Shown here piece after piece: positions 9,400-18,950 of a stretch of DNA of 64,000 nucleotides. This DNA comes from Undibacterium sp. (GTDB taxonomy: Bacteria > Pseudomonadota > Gammaproteobacteria > Burkholderiales > Burkholderiaceae_D), in assembly GCA_030645915.1 (NCBI GenBank), contig JAUSNO010000038.1, positions 1-64,000 of the forward strand, read 5' to 3'. The position numbers and the translations under genes are program-made. The notes beneath the pieces are model-generated. The model did no database searches. It was not told the DNA's origin and worked only from the letters and a program-made list of their open reading frames with translations. How positions within the stretch are numbered: the stretch's first letter is position 1; the number at the start of each line of letters is the position of its first letter.

Positions 9400-9771
9400 C
9401 TAACTCTTGACCAATAACGCAACGCCGATGATGATCACGCCGATCGCCAGCATCCTTTGCAACGACATCATTTCCCCTAAAAAATACCAGGCCCCGATGG
9501 CGTTGACAATGTAGCCTATCGATAGTAGAGGATAGGCGATGGTGACATCCACGCGGGACAAGCCAATGATCCAAACCACCACCGATATGACATAACAAGT
9601 TAAGCCTCCGATGATAGGTAACTGGGTTGCCAGTTGCACGCCGATTGAAAACCAATTCTCCGCTGTAAGATGAATCGCACCAACCGCGTTAGTGCCTTTC
9701 TTAAGTAGTAATTGCGCTATGGCATTTAAAAAAATGCCGACAAGAATAAAACCAAAAGTGCCAATGTTCAT
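9400..9771 (-). CDS. Small four-helix transporter (EamA/SMR type), candidate L-Ara4N flippase subunit
   Basis: 123 residues and four predicted membrane helices. It has the small-multidrug-resistance look of ArnE/ArnF (AIAQLLLKKGT in helix 1, YVISVVVWIIGLSRVDVTIAYPLL across helices 2-3). In E. coli ArnE and ArnF together are proposed to flip undecaprenyl-phosphate L-Ara4N. Only one such gene is visible here, so it may act as a homodimer or with an unlinked partner. ATG at 9771 is preferred over a TTG three codons upstream; no clear ribosome site helps decide. Position between arnB and the sulfatase-fold gene supports the arn role. Confidence 0.8.
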   Translation of the reverse strand: MNIGTFGFILVGIFLNAIAQLLLKKGTNAVGAIHLTAENWFSIGVQLATQLPIIGGLTCYVISVVVWIIGLSRVDVTIAYPLLSIGYIVNAIGAWYFLGEMMSLQRMLAIGVIIIGVALLVKS

Positions 9772-9811
9772 TGTTTTCAATTAATTGAGTGGTCAAACCA
9801 AAACGCTAGAG

Positions 9812-11743
9812 TTACTGCGCTTTAAGTCCTCCATTGTTATACAGCCAGCTTGCGGTTTGGTAGTAAGTTTTTGTCCGCATTAAGGTTTCTGGATCTGGCT
9901 CTTTCTTATGTGTGGAACCGTCACTCCAGTCTACTGTGTAAGCTGCAGTCTTCTTCTGTGTTGACAAGGTTGTCAGAGCATCTGCCGTAAGGTATCCAAT
10001 TTCTTGGTAATTGCCTATAAAGGCACGTTCGCGCCCCGGTTCCAGAACGTTGATGTCGTAACCGAAAAATTTACTACGATAGCTAAAATTAAGCAGGCCA
10101 AGTAGCGTCGGTGCCAGATCGATTTGGCTCATTAATCGCGTATTGACTGCAGGGGCGATATGCGCCGGGCTGTAGATCAGCAGAGGGATATGGTATTGGT
10201 TGACAGGCAAACCGGTTTTACCGGCGCTGGATGCGCAGTGGTCTGCAGTGATGATAAATATCGTGTCCTTAAACCATGCGTGCTGACTGGCGCGCTTGAT
10301 GAAGTCTCCTATCGCCCAGTCAGTATATTTGACCCCGCCTTCACGGTTGGTATGGGAAGGAATATCAATACGGCCATCCGGATAGGTGAACGGTCTGTGA
10401 TTTGACGTGGTCATGATATGCGCGAAAAAAGGTTTGCTTGCCGCACTACTTTTATCAAATTCGCTCAGACTTAGCGTAAATAGGTCTTCGTCAGCCACTC
10501 CCCAGATATTTTCAAAATGGATGTCTTTTTTGTCGATGCTTGAACGATCGACTACCTTATATTCATTGGTACCAAAGAAGCCAGTCATATTATCGAAATA
10601 CCCATACCCCCCATATAGATACAAGGTCTCGTAATTCTTTTGGCGAAATACATGGCCTAAACTAAACAGGCCTTGATTATCCAGCCTTTTTACAATTGAC
10701 TGTCCGGGCGTGGGAGGGACAGAAAGGGCAAGTGCTTCTAAGCCACGCACAGTGCGGGTTCCGTTGGCATATAAGCGATCGAATACCAATGATTTGCTGC
10801 GCAAGGCATCGAAATTAGGGGTGATGCCTTTGGTATTGCCGTAGGCAGTCAGAAAGTCAGCAGACATGCTTTCTATACTGATTAAGACGACATTCAAGCG
10901 TTTTTCCGGTCCGGTGTGCGATATCTGGCGCTCAATAGAGTGCAAATCATTCGATACAAAACTTGCCTCTGGAGTTTGCAAAAGTGTACGTAATTTTTGT
11001 AATGCTTCTTCGTTCGGAATAGAGGCGTAATGACGCTCATAATTGAGCTGGTTGTGACGAAAAGCATGCCAAAACTGGTAAGTGCCATTACCCGCCAATT
11101 CTTGTGTGTAGCGGTTGCCGCTAATTTGGTTACGCCAATCACTATTTGCCAGCAAACTTAGTGCAAAAACTGAAAACCACATTGCCTTGAATCGTATTCT
11201 ATGGCCAAAATTTAATGTGTTCGGATTTGATGGGCGCATCAGACGACCGAAAAATATGGTCATGATCAAAGCTGGTATCGCTAGCGCGCCTAACAATAAT
11301 GGTACTGGATAGGATTCTTTAATATTGCCGATAACTTCGTGGGTGTAGACCAAATAATCTACAGCAATAAAGTCAAAGCGATTACCAAATTCTGACCAGA
11401 ATAGCCATTCAGATAGCGCAACAAACATCAGCCCATAGGTGTGTAATGCCAACCAGATCCATTGGATGATTTTACCAATCTTGCTGTGCAGCCATCTCTC
11501 CGGAATGAATAATAGTAGTAACAGAGTCGGTGTTAGCACATAAATAGCCGTAATTAAATCAAATGCGGTGCCGACAATGATGGCCTTTAGCAGGTCGAAC
11601 AATCCTGTTTCGTTTAATACAGTGACACCCAGGACTAATCTCGTTAACAAGCAGATGCTGAGAAAAGTCAGACCAAGAGCGAACAATAGCCGGTAGCGAG
11701 AAGATTTGAGAATAAGATTAAAAGATTTCAATGGAGTACTCAA
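9812..11743 (-). CDS. Membrane sulfatase-fold enzyme, LTA synthase/phosphoglycerol transferase family
   Basis: 643 residues. About five membrane helices (1-210) precede a periplasmic alkaline-phosphatase-fold domain with ISIESMS (metal ligand Glu), NGTRTVRG (catalytic Thr nucleophile) and FIITADHCA (metal-binding Asp-His). Relatives such as LtaS, MdoB and EptA move phosphoglycerol or phosphoethanolamine from phospholipid to an envelope glycan or lipid A. The substrate is not readable from the sequence. The TTG start directly follows the arnT stop; no ATG occurs before the helices. Its place between arnT and the transporter suggests envelope charge modification together with L-Ara4N. Confidence 0.85.
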   Translation of the reverse strand: MSTPLKSFNLILKSSRYRLLFALGLTFLSICLLTRLVLGVTVLNETGLFDLLKAIIVGTAFDLITAIYVLTPTLLLLLFIPERWLHSKIGKIIQWIWLALHTYGLMFVALSEWLFWSEFGNRFDFIAVDYLVYTHEVIGNIKESYPVPLLLGALAIPALIMTIFFGRLMRPSNPNTLNFGHRIRFKAMWFSVFALSLLANSDWRNQISGNRYTQELAGNGTYQFWHAFRHNQLNYERHYASIPNEEALQKLRTLLQTPEASFVSNDLHSIERQISHTGPEKRLNVVLISIESMSADFLTAYGNTKGITPNFDALRSKSLVFDRLYANGTRTVRGLEALALSVPPTPGQSIVKRLDNQGLFSLGHVFRQKNYETLYLYGGYGYFDNMTGFFGTNEYKVVDRSSIDKKDIHFENIWGVADEDLFTLSLSEFDKSSAASKPFFAHIMTTSNHRPFTYPDGRIDIPSHTNREGGVKYTDWAIGDFIKRASQHAWFKDTIFIITADHCASSAGKTGLPVNQYHIPLLIYSPAHIAPAVNTRLMSQIDLAPTLLGLLNFSYRSKFFGYDINVLEPGRERAFIGNYQEIGYLTADALTTLSTQKKTAAYTVDWSDGSTHKKEPDPETLMRTKTYYQTASWLYNNGGLKAQ

Positions 11744-11744
11744 T

Positions 11745-13433
11745 TTATTTTGATGTCTTGGTTATTTGATTTGAAACGATGGTGCGTTTGCTATCCTGCG
11801 CGATGACTCGCATTGGTACACCTTGCTCAAGCATATTTTGAAATGCATCTGTACGTAAAATCGCGATCGCAGGATGGCCATTGACGCTACCATCATTCCA
11901 TTTTCGAATGAAGTCGCTGAGTTTAGGTATCCAAAGTTCAGGCTGCTGTTCCAACCCAAACGCAAGCTCATCCGGGAATTCAACTAAGGTAAAGGTGCGT
12001 CCAAGGTAAAACGGCAGGCATTGTTCGTATTGGCCAACGGAGTAAATGGGGGTGTCGGGCGTTAACTCTGACTGAATTGCCTTCACATGGGATAAGCCCG
12101 CCCGATATTGTCCCCACGGCTCATAGCCCAGCATTAAAAGTTGTCCTGCCAGGAAACCGCTAATGGCCAGGCTGATTAAGGCTTTATCTTTATTTCGTGT
12201 ACTGAACAACATCGCTAGTACTCCACCTGCAATGCTAATCATGCAGGCAGATGTCAACCACGGTAAAAACGCCAAATTTAATCCCAGTTCAATTTCTGAA
12301 GACGCGATTTCTGCAAATTTGGCTGGTGCGATCAGCGTAACGATTAATCCCGCAGCACCTGCTATCGTAAATAAGAGTGCAGAAAATTGATGCGTTCTGC
12401 TAGAGCTAACTTCCCATTGATAGGCAATTAATAGTGCCAGGGAAGGAAAAATTGGCAAAATATAGCCGATGAGTTTGGAGTTCGAAATGCTGAAGAAGAC
12501 AAAAATAAAGATAGTCCATACCAGTAACATTTTTTTTGCTTGAAACCCCGGATTTTCCTTTTTAATGCCTGATAACAAGCTTTGCAGCAGCAGCCCTAGC
12601 CAAGGTAATATGCCCAGTGCCAAAACAGGGACAAAGAAGGAGGGTGGTTGATAGCGTTTATGTACATTACTGGTAAAGCGCTGCAGATGTTCGTGAATAA
12701 AAAAGAACTGCGGATGTTCAGGATTCTTCAATGCCACCAAGATGAACCAAGGGCTGACAATGGCAAAGAAAATGAATAGGCCTTTGCCCATGTGCAGTCG
12801 TTTCCAGATAGACCAATCCCGTGACACAATAGTATAAATAATCAAAACACTACCGGGGAGCACTATACCTATCAAGCCTTTTGTCATGACCGCTAGTGCC
12901 ATGCCTACCCAGCACATCAGCATGCCGTTTTTTTGTTCAGTGACAGTTGCCCCTAACCGTTGGCTGAGCAACAGACCACATAAAGTAATAGCCATCATCG
13001 CTGCAACGGCTAAATCGAGCGAATTGTAGTGCGACGCTGCGGCCCACAATAAGCTAGAACCGAGAATAATGGCTGCCGTGATTCCGATCCGACGGTTAAA
13101 CACCTTGCGCCCGGTGTATCCGACCAAGGCAATTCCCAGTAATCCACACAAACCAGTCCATAAGCGCGCTTGCCAATTACCCAAACCAAACAGTTCAAAA
13201 GTCAAGGCATTCATCCACGCCTGCATTGGGGGCTTCTCAAAATATTTGATACCATTCAGCCGGAGAGTAATCCAGTCACCAGTCACAAACATTTCACGTG
13301 CCATTTCGGCATAGCGTCCCTCATCAGTAGGAACGAGCGTACGAGCACCCAGCATATAAAACCACACCAGCAAAAAGCCAATCGCAATAATCCATAGTGT
13401 GCGTGGCGAATCGAACGGTGAACTTGTCTTCAT
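11745..13433 (-). CDS. arnT: Lipid A L-Ara4N transferase, GT83 family
   Basis: 562 residues with about 12 membrane helices. The first periplasmic loop holds PTDEGRYAEMAREM, the acidic motif of PMT/ArnT-type glycosyltransferases, and is followed by FEKPPMQAWMNALTFELFG. The C-terminal 120 residues form a soluble domain. It transfers L-Ara4N from undecaprenyl phosphate to lipid A phosphates on the periplasmic side, which lowers negative charge and confers resistance to polymyxin-like peptides. The start overlaps the upstream gene by 4 bp (ATGA), so translation is coupled. Confidence 0.93.
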   Translation of the reverse strand: MKTSSPFDSPRTLWIIAIGFLLVWFYMLGARTLVPTDEGRYAEMAREMFVTGDWITLRLNGIKYFEKPPMQAWMNALTFELFGLGNWQARLWTGLCGLLGIALVGYTGRKVFNRRIGITAAIILGSSLLWAAASHYNSLDLAVAAMMAITLCGLLLSQRLGATVTEQKNGMLMCWVGMALAVMTKGLIGIVLPGSVLIIYTIVSRDWSIWKRLHMGKGLFIFFAIVSPWFILVALKNPEHPQFFFIHEHLQRFTSNVHKRYQPPSFFVPVLALGILPWLGLLLQSLLSGIKKENPGFQAKKMLLVWTIFIFVFFSISNSKLIGYILPIFPSLALLIAYQWEVSSSRTHQFSALLFTIAGAAGLIVTLIAPAKFAEIASSEIELGLNLAFLPWLTSACMISIAGGVLAMLFSTRNKDKALISLAISGFLAGQLLMLGYEPWGQYRAGLSHVKAIQSELTPDTPIYSVGQYEQCLPFYLGRTFTLVEFPDELAFGLEQQPELWIPKLSDFIRKWNDGSVNGHPAIAILRTDAFQNMLEQGVPMRVIAQDSKRTIVSNQITKTSK

Positions 13434-13807
13434 CGGGCTTCCATGATCAAGGCCAATGCCACTTTGCGTCCTTCGGCCATCAAGATGTTATATGTCCTAC
13501 ACGCAGCCTGGTTATCCATGCATTCGACACCCTTATGCTGAGATGTGAGTGCCTTGATTAATTTGGGATGCACAAACCGTTGTTTTTTTCCGGTACCAAG
13601 GATGACGACATCCGGTAACGTTGCAGCAATCTGTTCAAAGTGCTCAGAATTTAATTGCTCAAACTGTTCGACTGGCCAAGGTATAGGGGCGACTTCCGGT
13701 AGAACGATCAAACTATATTCAAATCGTTGTGCATTTAGCTCGACGCTATTGTCACCGTAAGCGGTGACAGTTTGGTATTGTTGTGTATTGGTAGCATGCA
13801 ACTTCAT
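13430..13807 (-). CDS. Mth938-like domain protein (DUF498/NDUFAF3 family)
   Basis: 125 residues with the ending typical of the family (VVILGTGKKQRF, then GVECMDNQAACRTYNILMAEGRKVALALI). The family is related to a mitochondrial complex I assembly factor; the bacterial role is unknown. ATG at 13807 is chosen; an upstream extension from 13855 is possible but does not look like the family. It is the promoter-proximal gene of the arn run and overlaps arnT by 4 bp, so it should report on arn transcription whatever its function. Confidence 0.88.
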   Translation of the reverse strand: MKLHATNTQQYQTVTAYGDNSVELNAQRFEYSLIVLPEVAPIPWPVEQFEQLNSEHFEQIAATLPDVVILGTGKKQRFVHPKLIKALTSQHKGVECMDNQAACRTYNILMAEGRKVALALIMEAR

Positions 13808-13885
13808 AGTGCGCTTTTTCAGGTTATCAATAGGCGAGGGGCTGATGGTCGGCAAAGCTTGGAAATGGATTGCGGCATTGTATCG

Positions 13886-13957
13886 TCATTCGAATGAAAG
13901 CTTCAACATTGCTGCGATCGTCTGATCTGAACTTACCCAAATCAATAATTCATTGAT
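13886..13957. promoter_or_regulatory. Divergent promoter region between the arn run and alaA, with two dyads
   Basis: The 337-bp gap between the two divergent starts carries a perfect 12-bp palindrome TCATTCGAATGA (13886-13897), about 80 bp before the arn-side start, and an ATCAAT-N5-ATTGAT dyad (13941-13957). Either could be an operator. I found no convincing PmrA box. Binding proteins are unknown. Confidence 0.35.
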
Positions 13958-14144
13958 ATTGGATATTTGCCTAATAAAAGTGGCGAATTGACAGAAATTA
14001 CATGGATAAAGCAAATATTATTAGACAATTTAGCAAAACGGATTGATAAAAAGTAGCGCATTGGGCAGAATGAGAAATTCGGCAGTGCAGCATTTTGCAA
14101 AGCATTAACAGCAAATTAATATATCCAAGTTGAAAGAGTGCCCC

Positions 14145-15374
14145 GTGCGACCCATACAGAAATCCCAAAAACTCGCGAACGTTTGTTACGACATCCGAGG
14201 TCCAGTCATGGAAAAAGCGAAGCAGATGGAAGATGAGGGACACAAAATCATCAAACTTAATATTGGTAATTTGGCAGTGTTCAACTTTGGTCCTCCTGAT
14301 GAAATTGTTCAGGACATGATCCTGAACATGCACAACGCTGCGGGATATACAGACTCCAAGGGTATGTTTGCGCCACGCAAGTCGATTATGCATTACACGC
14401 AAGAAAAATATATTCATGGCGTGACGATAGAGGATATTTATATCGGCAATGGCGCATCCGAATTGATCGTAATGGGGATGAACGCATTGCTCAATAGTGG
14501 CGATGAAGTATTGGTGCCAGCGCCAGACTATCCGCTTTGGACCGCCGCGGTTAGTTTATCGGGCGGTACTCCGGTGCATTATATCTGCGACGAAAGTGCA
14601 GATTGGATGCCGGATATTGACGATATTAAGAGAAAAATCACGCCCAATACCAAGGCAATTGTCGTCATCAATCCAAATAATCCGACAGGTGCGCTTTATC
14701 CGGTAGAACTTTTGCAACAAATCGTTGAAGTGGCTCGTCAGCATCAACTAATCGTGTTTGCGGATGAAATTTACGATAAGACTTTATATGATGAAGCAAC
14801 GCATACGTCGATCGCATCGCTGGCAGATGACGTCTTGTTTTTGACGTTAAATGGATTGTCGAAAAACTATCGTTCCTGTGGCTATCGTGCGGGTTGGATG
14901 GTCGTTTCAGGTGAGAAAAAACATGCCAAAGACTATATTGAAGGGCTAAATATGTTGGCGTCGATGCGTTTGTGCTCAAACGCTCCTGGTCAGTTTGCCA
15001 TTCAGACGGCACTTGGTGGCTATCAAAGCATTAACGATCTGGTTGGGCCTGGCGGTCGACTGCTAAGACAACGCGATCTGGCACACAAGCTATTAACGGA
15101 TATTCCAGGTGTCACCTGCGTCAAGCCGAAGGCCGCCTTGTACATGTTTCCCAAGCTCGATCCAAAAATGTACCCAATCAAGGACGATCAGGCATTTATC
15201 CATGAACTCTTGACAGAGCAAAGAGTATTGCTTGTTCAAGGCACTGGATTCAATTGGATCAACCCAGATCACTTCCGTGTAGTATTCTTGCCCAACTCCG
15301 ATGATCTGACCGAGGCGTTTGGGCGAATTGCTAATTTTCTCGAAGGATATCGCAAGCGCCACGGCACCAATTAG
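14145..15374 (+). CDS. alaA: Alanine/glutamate-pyruvate aminotransferase
   Basis: 409 residues of PLP fold type I, clearly similar from memory to E. coli AlaA: NVCYDIRGPV near the start, YIGNGASELI, VINPNNPTGALYP, ADEIYDK, and NGLSKNYRSCGYRAGW with the PLP Lys. It makes alanine from pyruvate and glutamate. The start is GTG (MRPIQKSQK), with AAAGAG six to eight bases upstream; a TTG five codons earlier is less likely. The usual NPAPFGF is NLAVFNF here, which I recall as a betaproteobacterial form. It is followed by hom after 47 bp. Confidence 0.9.
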   Translation: MRPIQKSQKLANVCYDIRGPVMEKAKQMEDEGHKIIKLNIGNLAVFNFGPPDEIVQDMILNMHNAAGYTDSKGMFAPRKSIMHYTQEKYIHGVTIEDIYIGNGASELIVMGMNALLNSGDEVLVPAPDYPLWTAAVSLSGGTPVHYICDESADWMPDIDDIKRKITPNTKAIVVINPNNPTGALYPVELLQQIVEVARQHQLIVFADEIYDKTLYDEATHTSIASLADDVLFLTLNGLSKNYRSCGYRAGWMVVSGEKKHAKDYIEGLNMLASMRLCSNAPGQFAIQTALGGYQSINDLVGPGGRLLRQRDLAHKLLTDIPGVTCVKPKAALYMFPKLDPKMYPIKDDQAFIHELLTEQRVLLVQGTGFNWINPDHFRVVFLPNSDDLTEAFGRIANFLEGYRKRHGTN

Positions 15375-15421
15375 TTTAATTTTTCTTGTTTTAATTTTAA
15401 TCAGCACTTAGCGAAAATATT

Positions 15422-16732
15422 ATGAAACCCATCAAAGTAGGTCTGTTAGGTATAGGTACTGTCGGCTCCGGCACATTTAACGTCTTAAAGCGTAATCAGG
15501 AAGAGATTATGCGTCGCGCGGGTCGTGGGATTGAAATTACGATGGTGGCGGATTTAAATGTCGAACGCGCCCGTGAGCTGACGAATGGCGAGTGCGAAAT
15601 TGTCAACGATGCCAACTTGGTCGTGACCAATCCCGACATCGATATCGTGATTGAATTAATCGGTGGGTATGGTATTGCCAAAGATTTGGTGTTGAAGGCT
15701 ATTGCCAATGGTAAGCATGTAGTTACCGCGAATAAGGCGTTACTGGCAACACACGGCAATGAAATTTTCTCGGCCGCACAAGAAAAAGGTGTCATGGTCG
15801 CTTTTGAGGCAGCGGTCGCTGGCGGCATTCCCATCATCAAGGCATTACGGGAAGGCTTGACTGCAAACCGCATTCAGTGGATCGCCGGCATCATCAACGG
15901 CACCACCAATTTTATTCTGTCTGAGATGCGCGATAAAGGTCTTGATTTTGCTACAGCATTGAAAGAAGCCCAAGCGCTTGGGTATGCTGAAGCAGATCCG
16001 ACCTTCGATATAGAAGGCGTAGATGCCGCCCACAAGGCAACCATCATGGCTTCAATCGCTTACGGTATTCCAATGCAGTTTGACAAAGCGCATGTTGAAG
16101 GGATTACCAAGCTAGAGGCAAAAGATATTGATTATGCCGAACAGCTGGGTTATCGCATCAAATTATTGGGTATAACCAAGCGTACTGAAAAAGGTATCGA
16201 GCTGCGCGTACACCCGACCCTGATTCCAGAAAAACGCCTGATTGCGAACGTAGAAGGTGCAATGAACGCAGTATTAGTTCAAGGCGATGCTGTTGGTGCG
16301 ACTTTGTATTATGGTAAAGGTGCAGGTGCAGAACCAACAGCATCTGCTGTGATTGCAGATTTGGTGGATATTACCCGACTGGCGACAGCTGATCCGGAAC
16401 ATCGCGTGCCGCACTTGGCTTTTCAACCAAATGCCATCAGTGATTTGCCAATTTTGCCAATGTCGGAAATTGTCACGAGTTATTACTTACGCATGCATGT
16501 AGCGGACAAGCCAGGAGTATTGGCGGATGTGACTAAAATTTTAGCGGAGTTGTCGATTTCGATTGACGCTATGTTGCAAAAGGAACCGGCCGAAGGGGAG
16601 TCTCGTACCGACATCATTATGTTGACACACCAGACTCAAGAGAAAAATATTATTTTAGCGATCGAAAAAATTGAGGCGCTGCCCTCGATTTTTGGAACGG
16701 TAACCAAACTGCGCCTTGAAGAATTAAGCTAA
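15422..16732 (+). CDS. hom: Homoserine dehydrogenase
   Basis: 436 residues: NAD(P)-binding domain (GLLGIGTVGSGT at 8-19), catalytic domain (AAVAGGIPIIKALREGL, IINGTTNFILSEM, LGYAEADPTFDIEG) and a C-terminal ACT domain (about 350-430, LRMHVADKPGVLADVT) for threonine feedback. It reduces aspartate semialdehyde to homoserine on the path to threonine and methionine. In many relatives thrC follows directly; here a terminator comes next, so thrC must be elsewhere. Confidence 0.96.
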   Translation: MKPIKVGLLGIGTVGSGTFNVLKRNQEEIMRRAGRGIEITMVADLNVERARELTNGECEIVNDANLVVTNPDIDIVIELIGGYGIAKDLVLKAIANGKHVVTANKALLATHGNEIFSAAQEKGVMVAFEAAVAGGIPIIKALREGLTANRIQWIAGIINGTTNFILSEMRDKGLDFATALKEAQALGYAEADPTFDIEGVDAAHKATIMASIAYGIPMQFDKAHVEGITKLEAKDIDYAEQLGYRIKLLGITKRTEKGIELRVHPTLIPEKRLIANVEGAMNAVLVQGDAVGATLYYGKGAGAEPTASAVIADLVDITRLATADPEHRVPHLAFQPNAISDLPILPMSEIVTSYYLRMHVADKPGVLADVTKILAELSISIDAMLQKEPAEGESRTDIIMLTHQTQEKNIILAIEKIEALPSIFGTVTKLRLEELS

Positions 16733-16741
16733 GTTTGACCT

Positions 16742-16807
16742 ATTACTGAATATGGTTTCAGTAATCTAAAACAGCGCAGTACTTTTACAAGTACTGTGCT
16801 GTTTTTT
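16742..16807 (+). terminator. Two hairpins ending hom; bidirectional terminator
   Basis: The first hairpin is ATTACTGAA/TTCAGTAAT (16742-16765). The second is a 14-bp stem (16771-16784 with 16789-16802, one G-U pair, loop TTAC), followed by T6 on the plus strand. Read on the minus strand the same stem ends in TTTTAG, so it can also terminate the convergent NRDE gene. Confidence 0.92.
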
Positions 16808-16838
16808 TACGATTTTTGTCAATTAGCTCGTTATCAAA

Positions 16839-17585
16839 TTAACGTAAAAATTTTTCACGAAATTCAATAGCGTGATCGGTATGAATTTTTACCAGGCTAG
16901 AAACACGTGTTCCATACGTGGGAGATTCAATGCATGGCGCGGATAATAATCGCTCCAGCTCAAAACTTATGCCAGTATCAGGTAAACGACAATCAGGGGC
17001 CTGTGTCGTATTTGATAGCATTTCAAAGTAAGCCTCTTCTGGCGCACGCTGACAAATTAAACTGGAGAATTCCGCCTTGGTTTTGACTACTTTTGGCCAC
17101 GGCGTGTCTAATGCCGCGTTAGATATTCCGTAAATGCCTGGTAGAAGTGGTTTTCCGTTACGTTCATCATCATGCTGACGGTTGGAAAACCAGATAAGTT
17201 CATTTTGATCGCCAATCAAAAGATTAAATCCATTGTAATGATCCGCATCATTTCGTATAGATAAAATATATTCTTGCGGTGACAATTGGCTAGTCAGGTA
17301 GTTGGCGACCAAGGCTCCTCTCGACGGCGCATTGGCGCATGTATTGAGCGGCGCTCGGATGTTGGTAATGGCAGAAAATTTATACTTATGCGGGTTGTTA
17401 AATTCAGGAGTACTTGTGCCCATCCAGGTACCTCCTGATTGTAGATCCCGTCCACCAAATACTTGTGGTGCACTCTCCCACCACGCGGCTGGGGCGGCGG
17501 GACGATCATAAAATTCATCGCGATTGCTTGCGACGACTAAAGGAGTATTTGGAATTAACTTCCATGCAAAAACAATTAAGCACAT
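16839..17585 (-). CDS. NRDE family protein (TANGO2/T10 type)
   Basis: 248 residues starting MCLIVFAWK and carrying the name-giving NRDE in VVASNRDEFYDRPAAP, then GGRDLQSGGTWMG and ALSVN-like regions. Cys2 may be processed to an N-terminal nucleophile, as proposed for the Ntn-like family. Eukaryotic TANGO2 has been linked to lipid and heme handling; the bacterial function is open. Its ATG overlaps the DUF4936 gene end by 10 bp, so the two form an operon. Confidence 0.9.
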   Translation of the reverse strand: MCLIVFAWKLIPNTPLVVASNRDEFYDRPAAPAAWWESAPQVFGGRDLQSGGTWMGTSTPEFNNPHKYKFSAITNIRAPLNTCANAPSRGALVANYLTSQLSPQEYILSIRNDADHYNGFNLLIGDQNELIWFSNRQHDDERNGKPLLPGIYGISNAALDTPWPKVVKTKAEFSSLICQRAPEEAYFEMLSNTTQAPDCRLPDTGISFELERLLSAPCIESPTYGTRVSSLVKIHTDHAIEFREKFLR

Positions 17586-17863
17586 GAAATTGTGTCCATA
17601 AAATATTCGGAATGACGTTCACCTTGAATCAATGCCATGATCTCAGTTTTATTTACAATAGCGGCCAAACTTACATTAAAGGCGTTCGGTATTTGACGGT
17701 AGATTTCCATCCAGGTGATTATGCCTTCGTTCGCTTCCGTACGTTTTTGCAAAATGAGTACAACGTTCATTTCCATTGCCAACATTTCTCTTATGCGTTT
17801 GACCTGCTCCAATAACAATGTTTCATGTTCTTCCGCAGTCTTATAGTAAACATAGCAATCCAT
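17576..17863 (-). CDS. DUF4936 family protein
   Basis: 95 residues starting MDCYVYYKTAEEHE, with RTEANEGIITWMEIY in the middle and an acidic C-terminus. This resembles the small antibiotic-biosynthesis-monooxygenase-like DUF4936 family seen next to NRDE or ygfZ genes in betaproteobacteria. No catalytic residues can be named. It is cotranscribed with the NRDE gene. Confidence 0.75.
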   Translation of the reverse strand: MDCYVYYKTAEEHETLLLEQVKRIREMLAMEMNVVLILQKRTEANEGIITWMEIYRQIPNAFNVSLAAIVNKTEIMALIQGERHSEYFMDTISCA

Positions 17864-17930
17864 CCATCACTCCTGCTCTTATGAATGTACCTACTTCAGG
17901 TAGCAAATTAAGTTAAAAACTTGTCGTTGG

Positions 17931-18950
17931 CTATTGAGTGACATCAAGCATCGGGTATGGCAATGGAAGAAACCGCAGTGTAGCGCCAGCCGCATTGCCA
18001 AGATGGACGCTACCGGTTTCCTGATCAGCGACTTTTAGTTCAACCAGACAAACACTTTCGCCCACCCCGTGTGCCGTCGCATTTACTATCATGCCGCAAG
18101 GTTGAGTGATGTCATTTTCAGAGAATACATCCATGCCTGCTTGTACGTCTGAAGAACGAATAACAGCAATCGACATTCTTCTTTTTAGTTTTCCAAGATA
18201 CTGACTGCGCGCAACGATCTCTTGTCCCGGATAGCATCCTTTCTTGAAATTGACGCCGCCAATTAATTCAAAATTCACCATTTGAGGGACAAACTTTTCC
18301 TGCGTCACGTCAATAATGTGTGGAATGCCAGCCATGATTTCAGCAAATCGCCATACATTATCGTTAACCGGTGTCAATTGCTGTTGCAGAATTGGCCAAT
18401 TGTCGTCGAGTATTTTGGTTTTTGTTATCCATTGATACCGTGCCTGACCAAACGCATCAGCCATACGAATGAGAGTGCCAAATGCATTGTCAACTTTGCC
18501 ATAAGTATCAATCGGTAGCTGAGGGAACCATTGCCGAAGCACTGTTCCGGCAGTTTCTCCGCCCAATCCAACTACGCAATAATCCGAGCTAACATTGACC
18601 AATTGGACTTTGGCCCGCATTACAAACATCTGCAAGCGTTTTTGAATCGCAGATTGGAGAGTAGAAGACATTTGTAAAAAAATATCTTCGTTCGTTTTCC
18701 AAAAAAACATACTCGCCAGAATTCTCCCTTTAGGTGAACAATAAGCGGCTAATCTGGCTTCGTTTACACCTAAATGTTCAACGTCATTTGTCAGTTGATT
18801 ATGCAAAAAATTGACGGCATCATCCCCTGTAACCTGAGTCAAGCCAAGATCTCTCAACGGTGCAATGAAACCTTTTTTTATAACGGTGATGTCATCTGAG
18901 ATCGGTGTTGCGGTTTCTTGCATTAAAAATTGCTGTAAATTCATCATCAT
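17931..18950 (-). CDS. ygfZ: Folate-binding protein YgfZ (GcvT-like)
   Basis: 339 residues with the GcvT fold and the YgfZ hallmark KGCYPGQEIVAR (about 238-249), which contains the functional cysteine. YgfZ helps maintain certain Fe-S enzymes, such as the tRNA methylthiotransferase MiaB, in a folate-dependent way. ATG start with AAGAG nearby. It is divergent from mltG across 136 bp, which must hold both promoters. Confidence 0.92.
   Translation of the reverse strand: MMMNLQQFLMQETATPISDDITVIKKGFIAPLRDLGLTQVTGDDAVNFLHNQLTNDVEHLGVNEARLAAYCSPKGRILASMFFWKTNEDIFLQMSSTLQSAIQKRLQMFVMRAKVQLVNVSSDYCVVGLGGETAGTVLRQWFPQLPIDTYGKVDNAFGTLIRMADAFGQARYQWITKTKILDDNWPILQQQLTPVNDNVWRFAEIMAGIPHIIDVTQEKFVPQMVNFELIGGVNFKKGCYPGQEIVARSQYLGKLKRRMSIAVIRSSDVQAGMDVFSENDITQPCGMIVNATAHGVGESVCLVELKVADQETGSVHLGNAAGATLRFLPLPYPMLDVTQ

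Noticed and set aside
13808-14144. PmrA box controlling the arn operon
   Set aside because: No pair of CTTAAT-like half-sites at the expected spacing was seen; only unrelated dyads.
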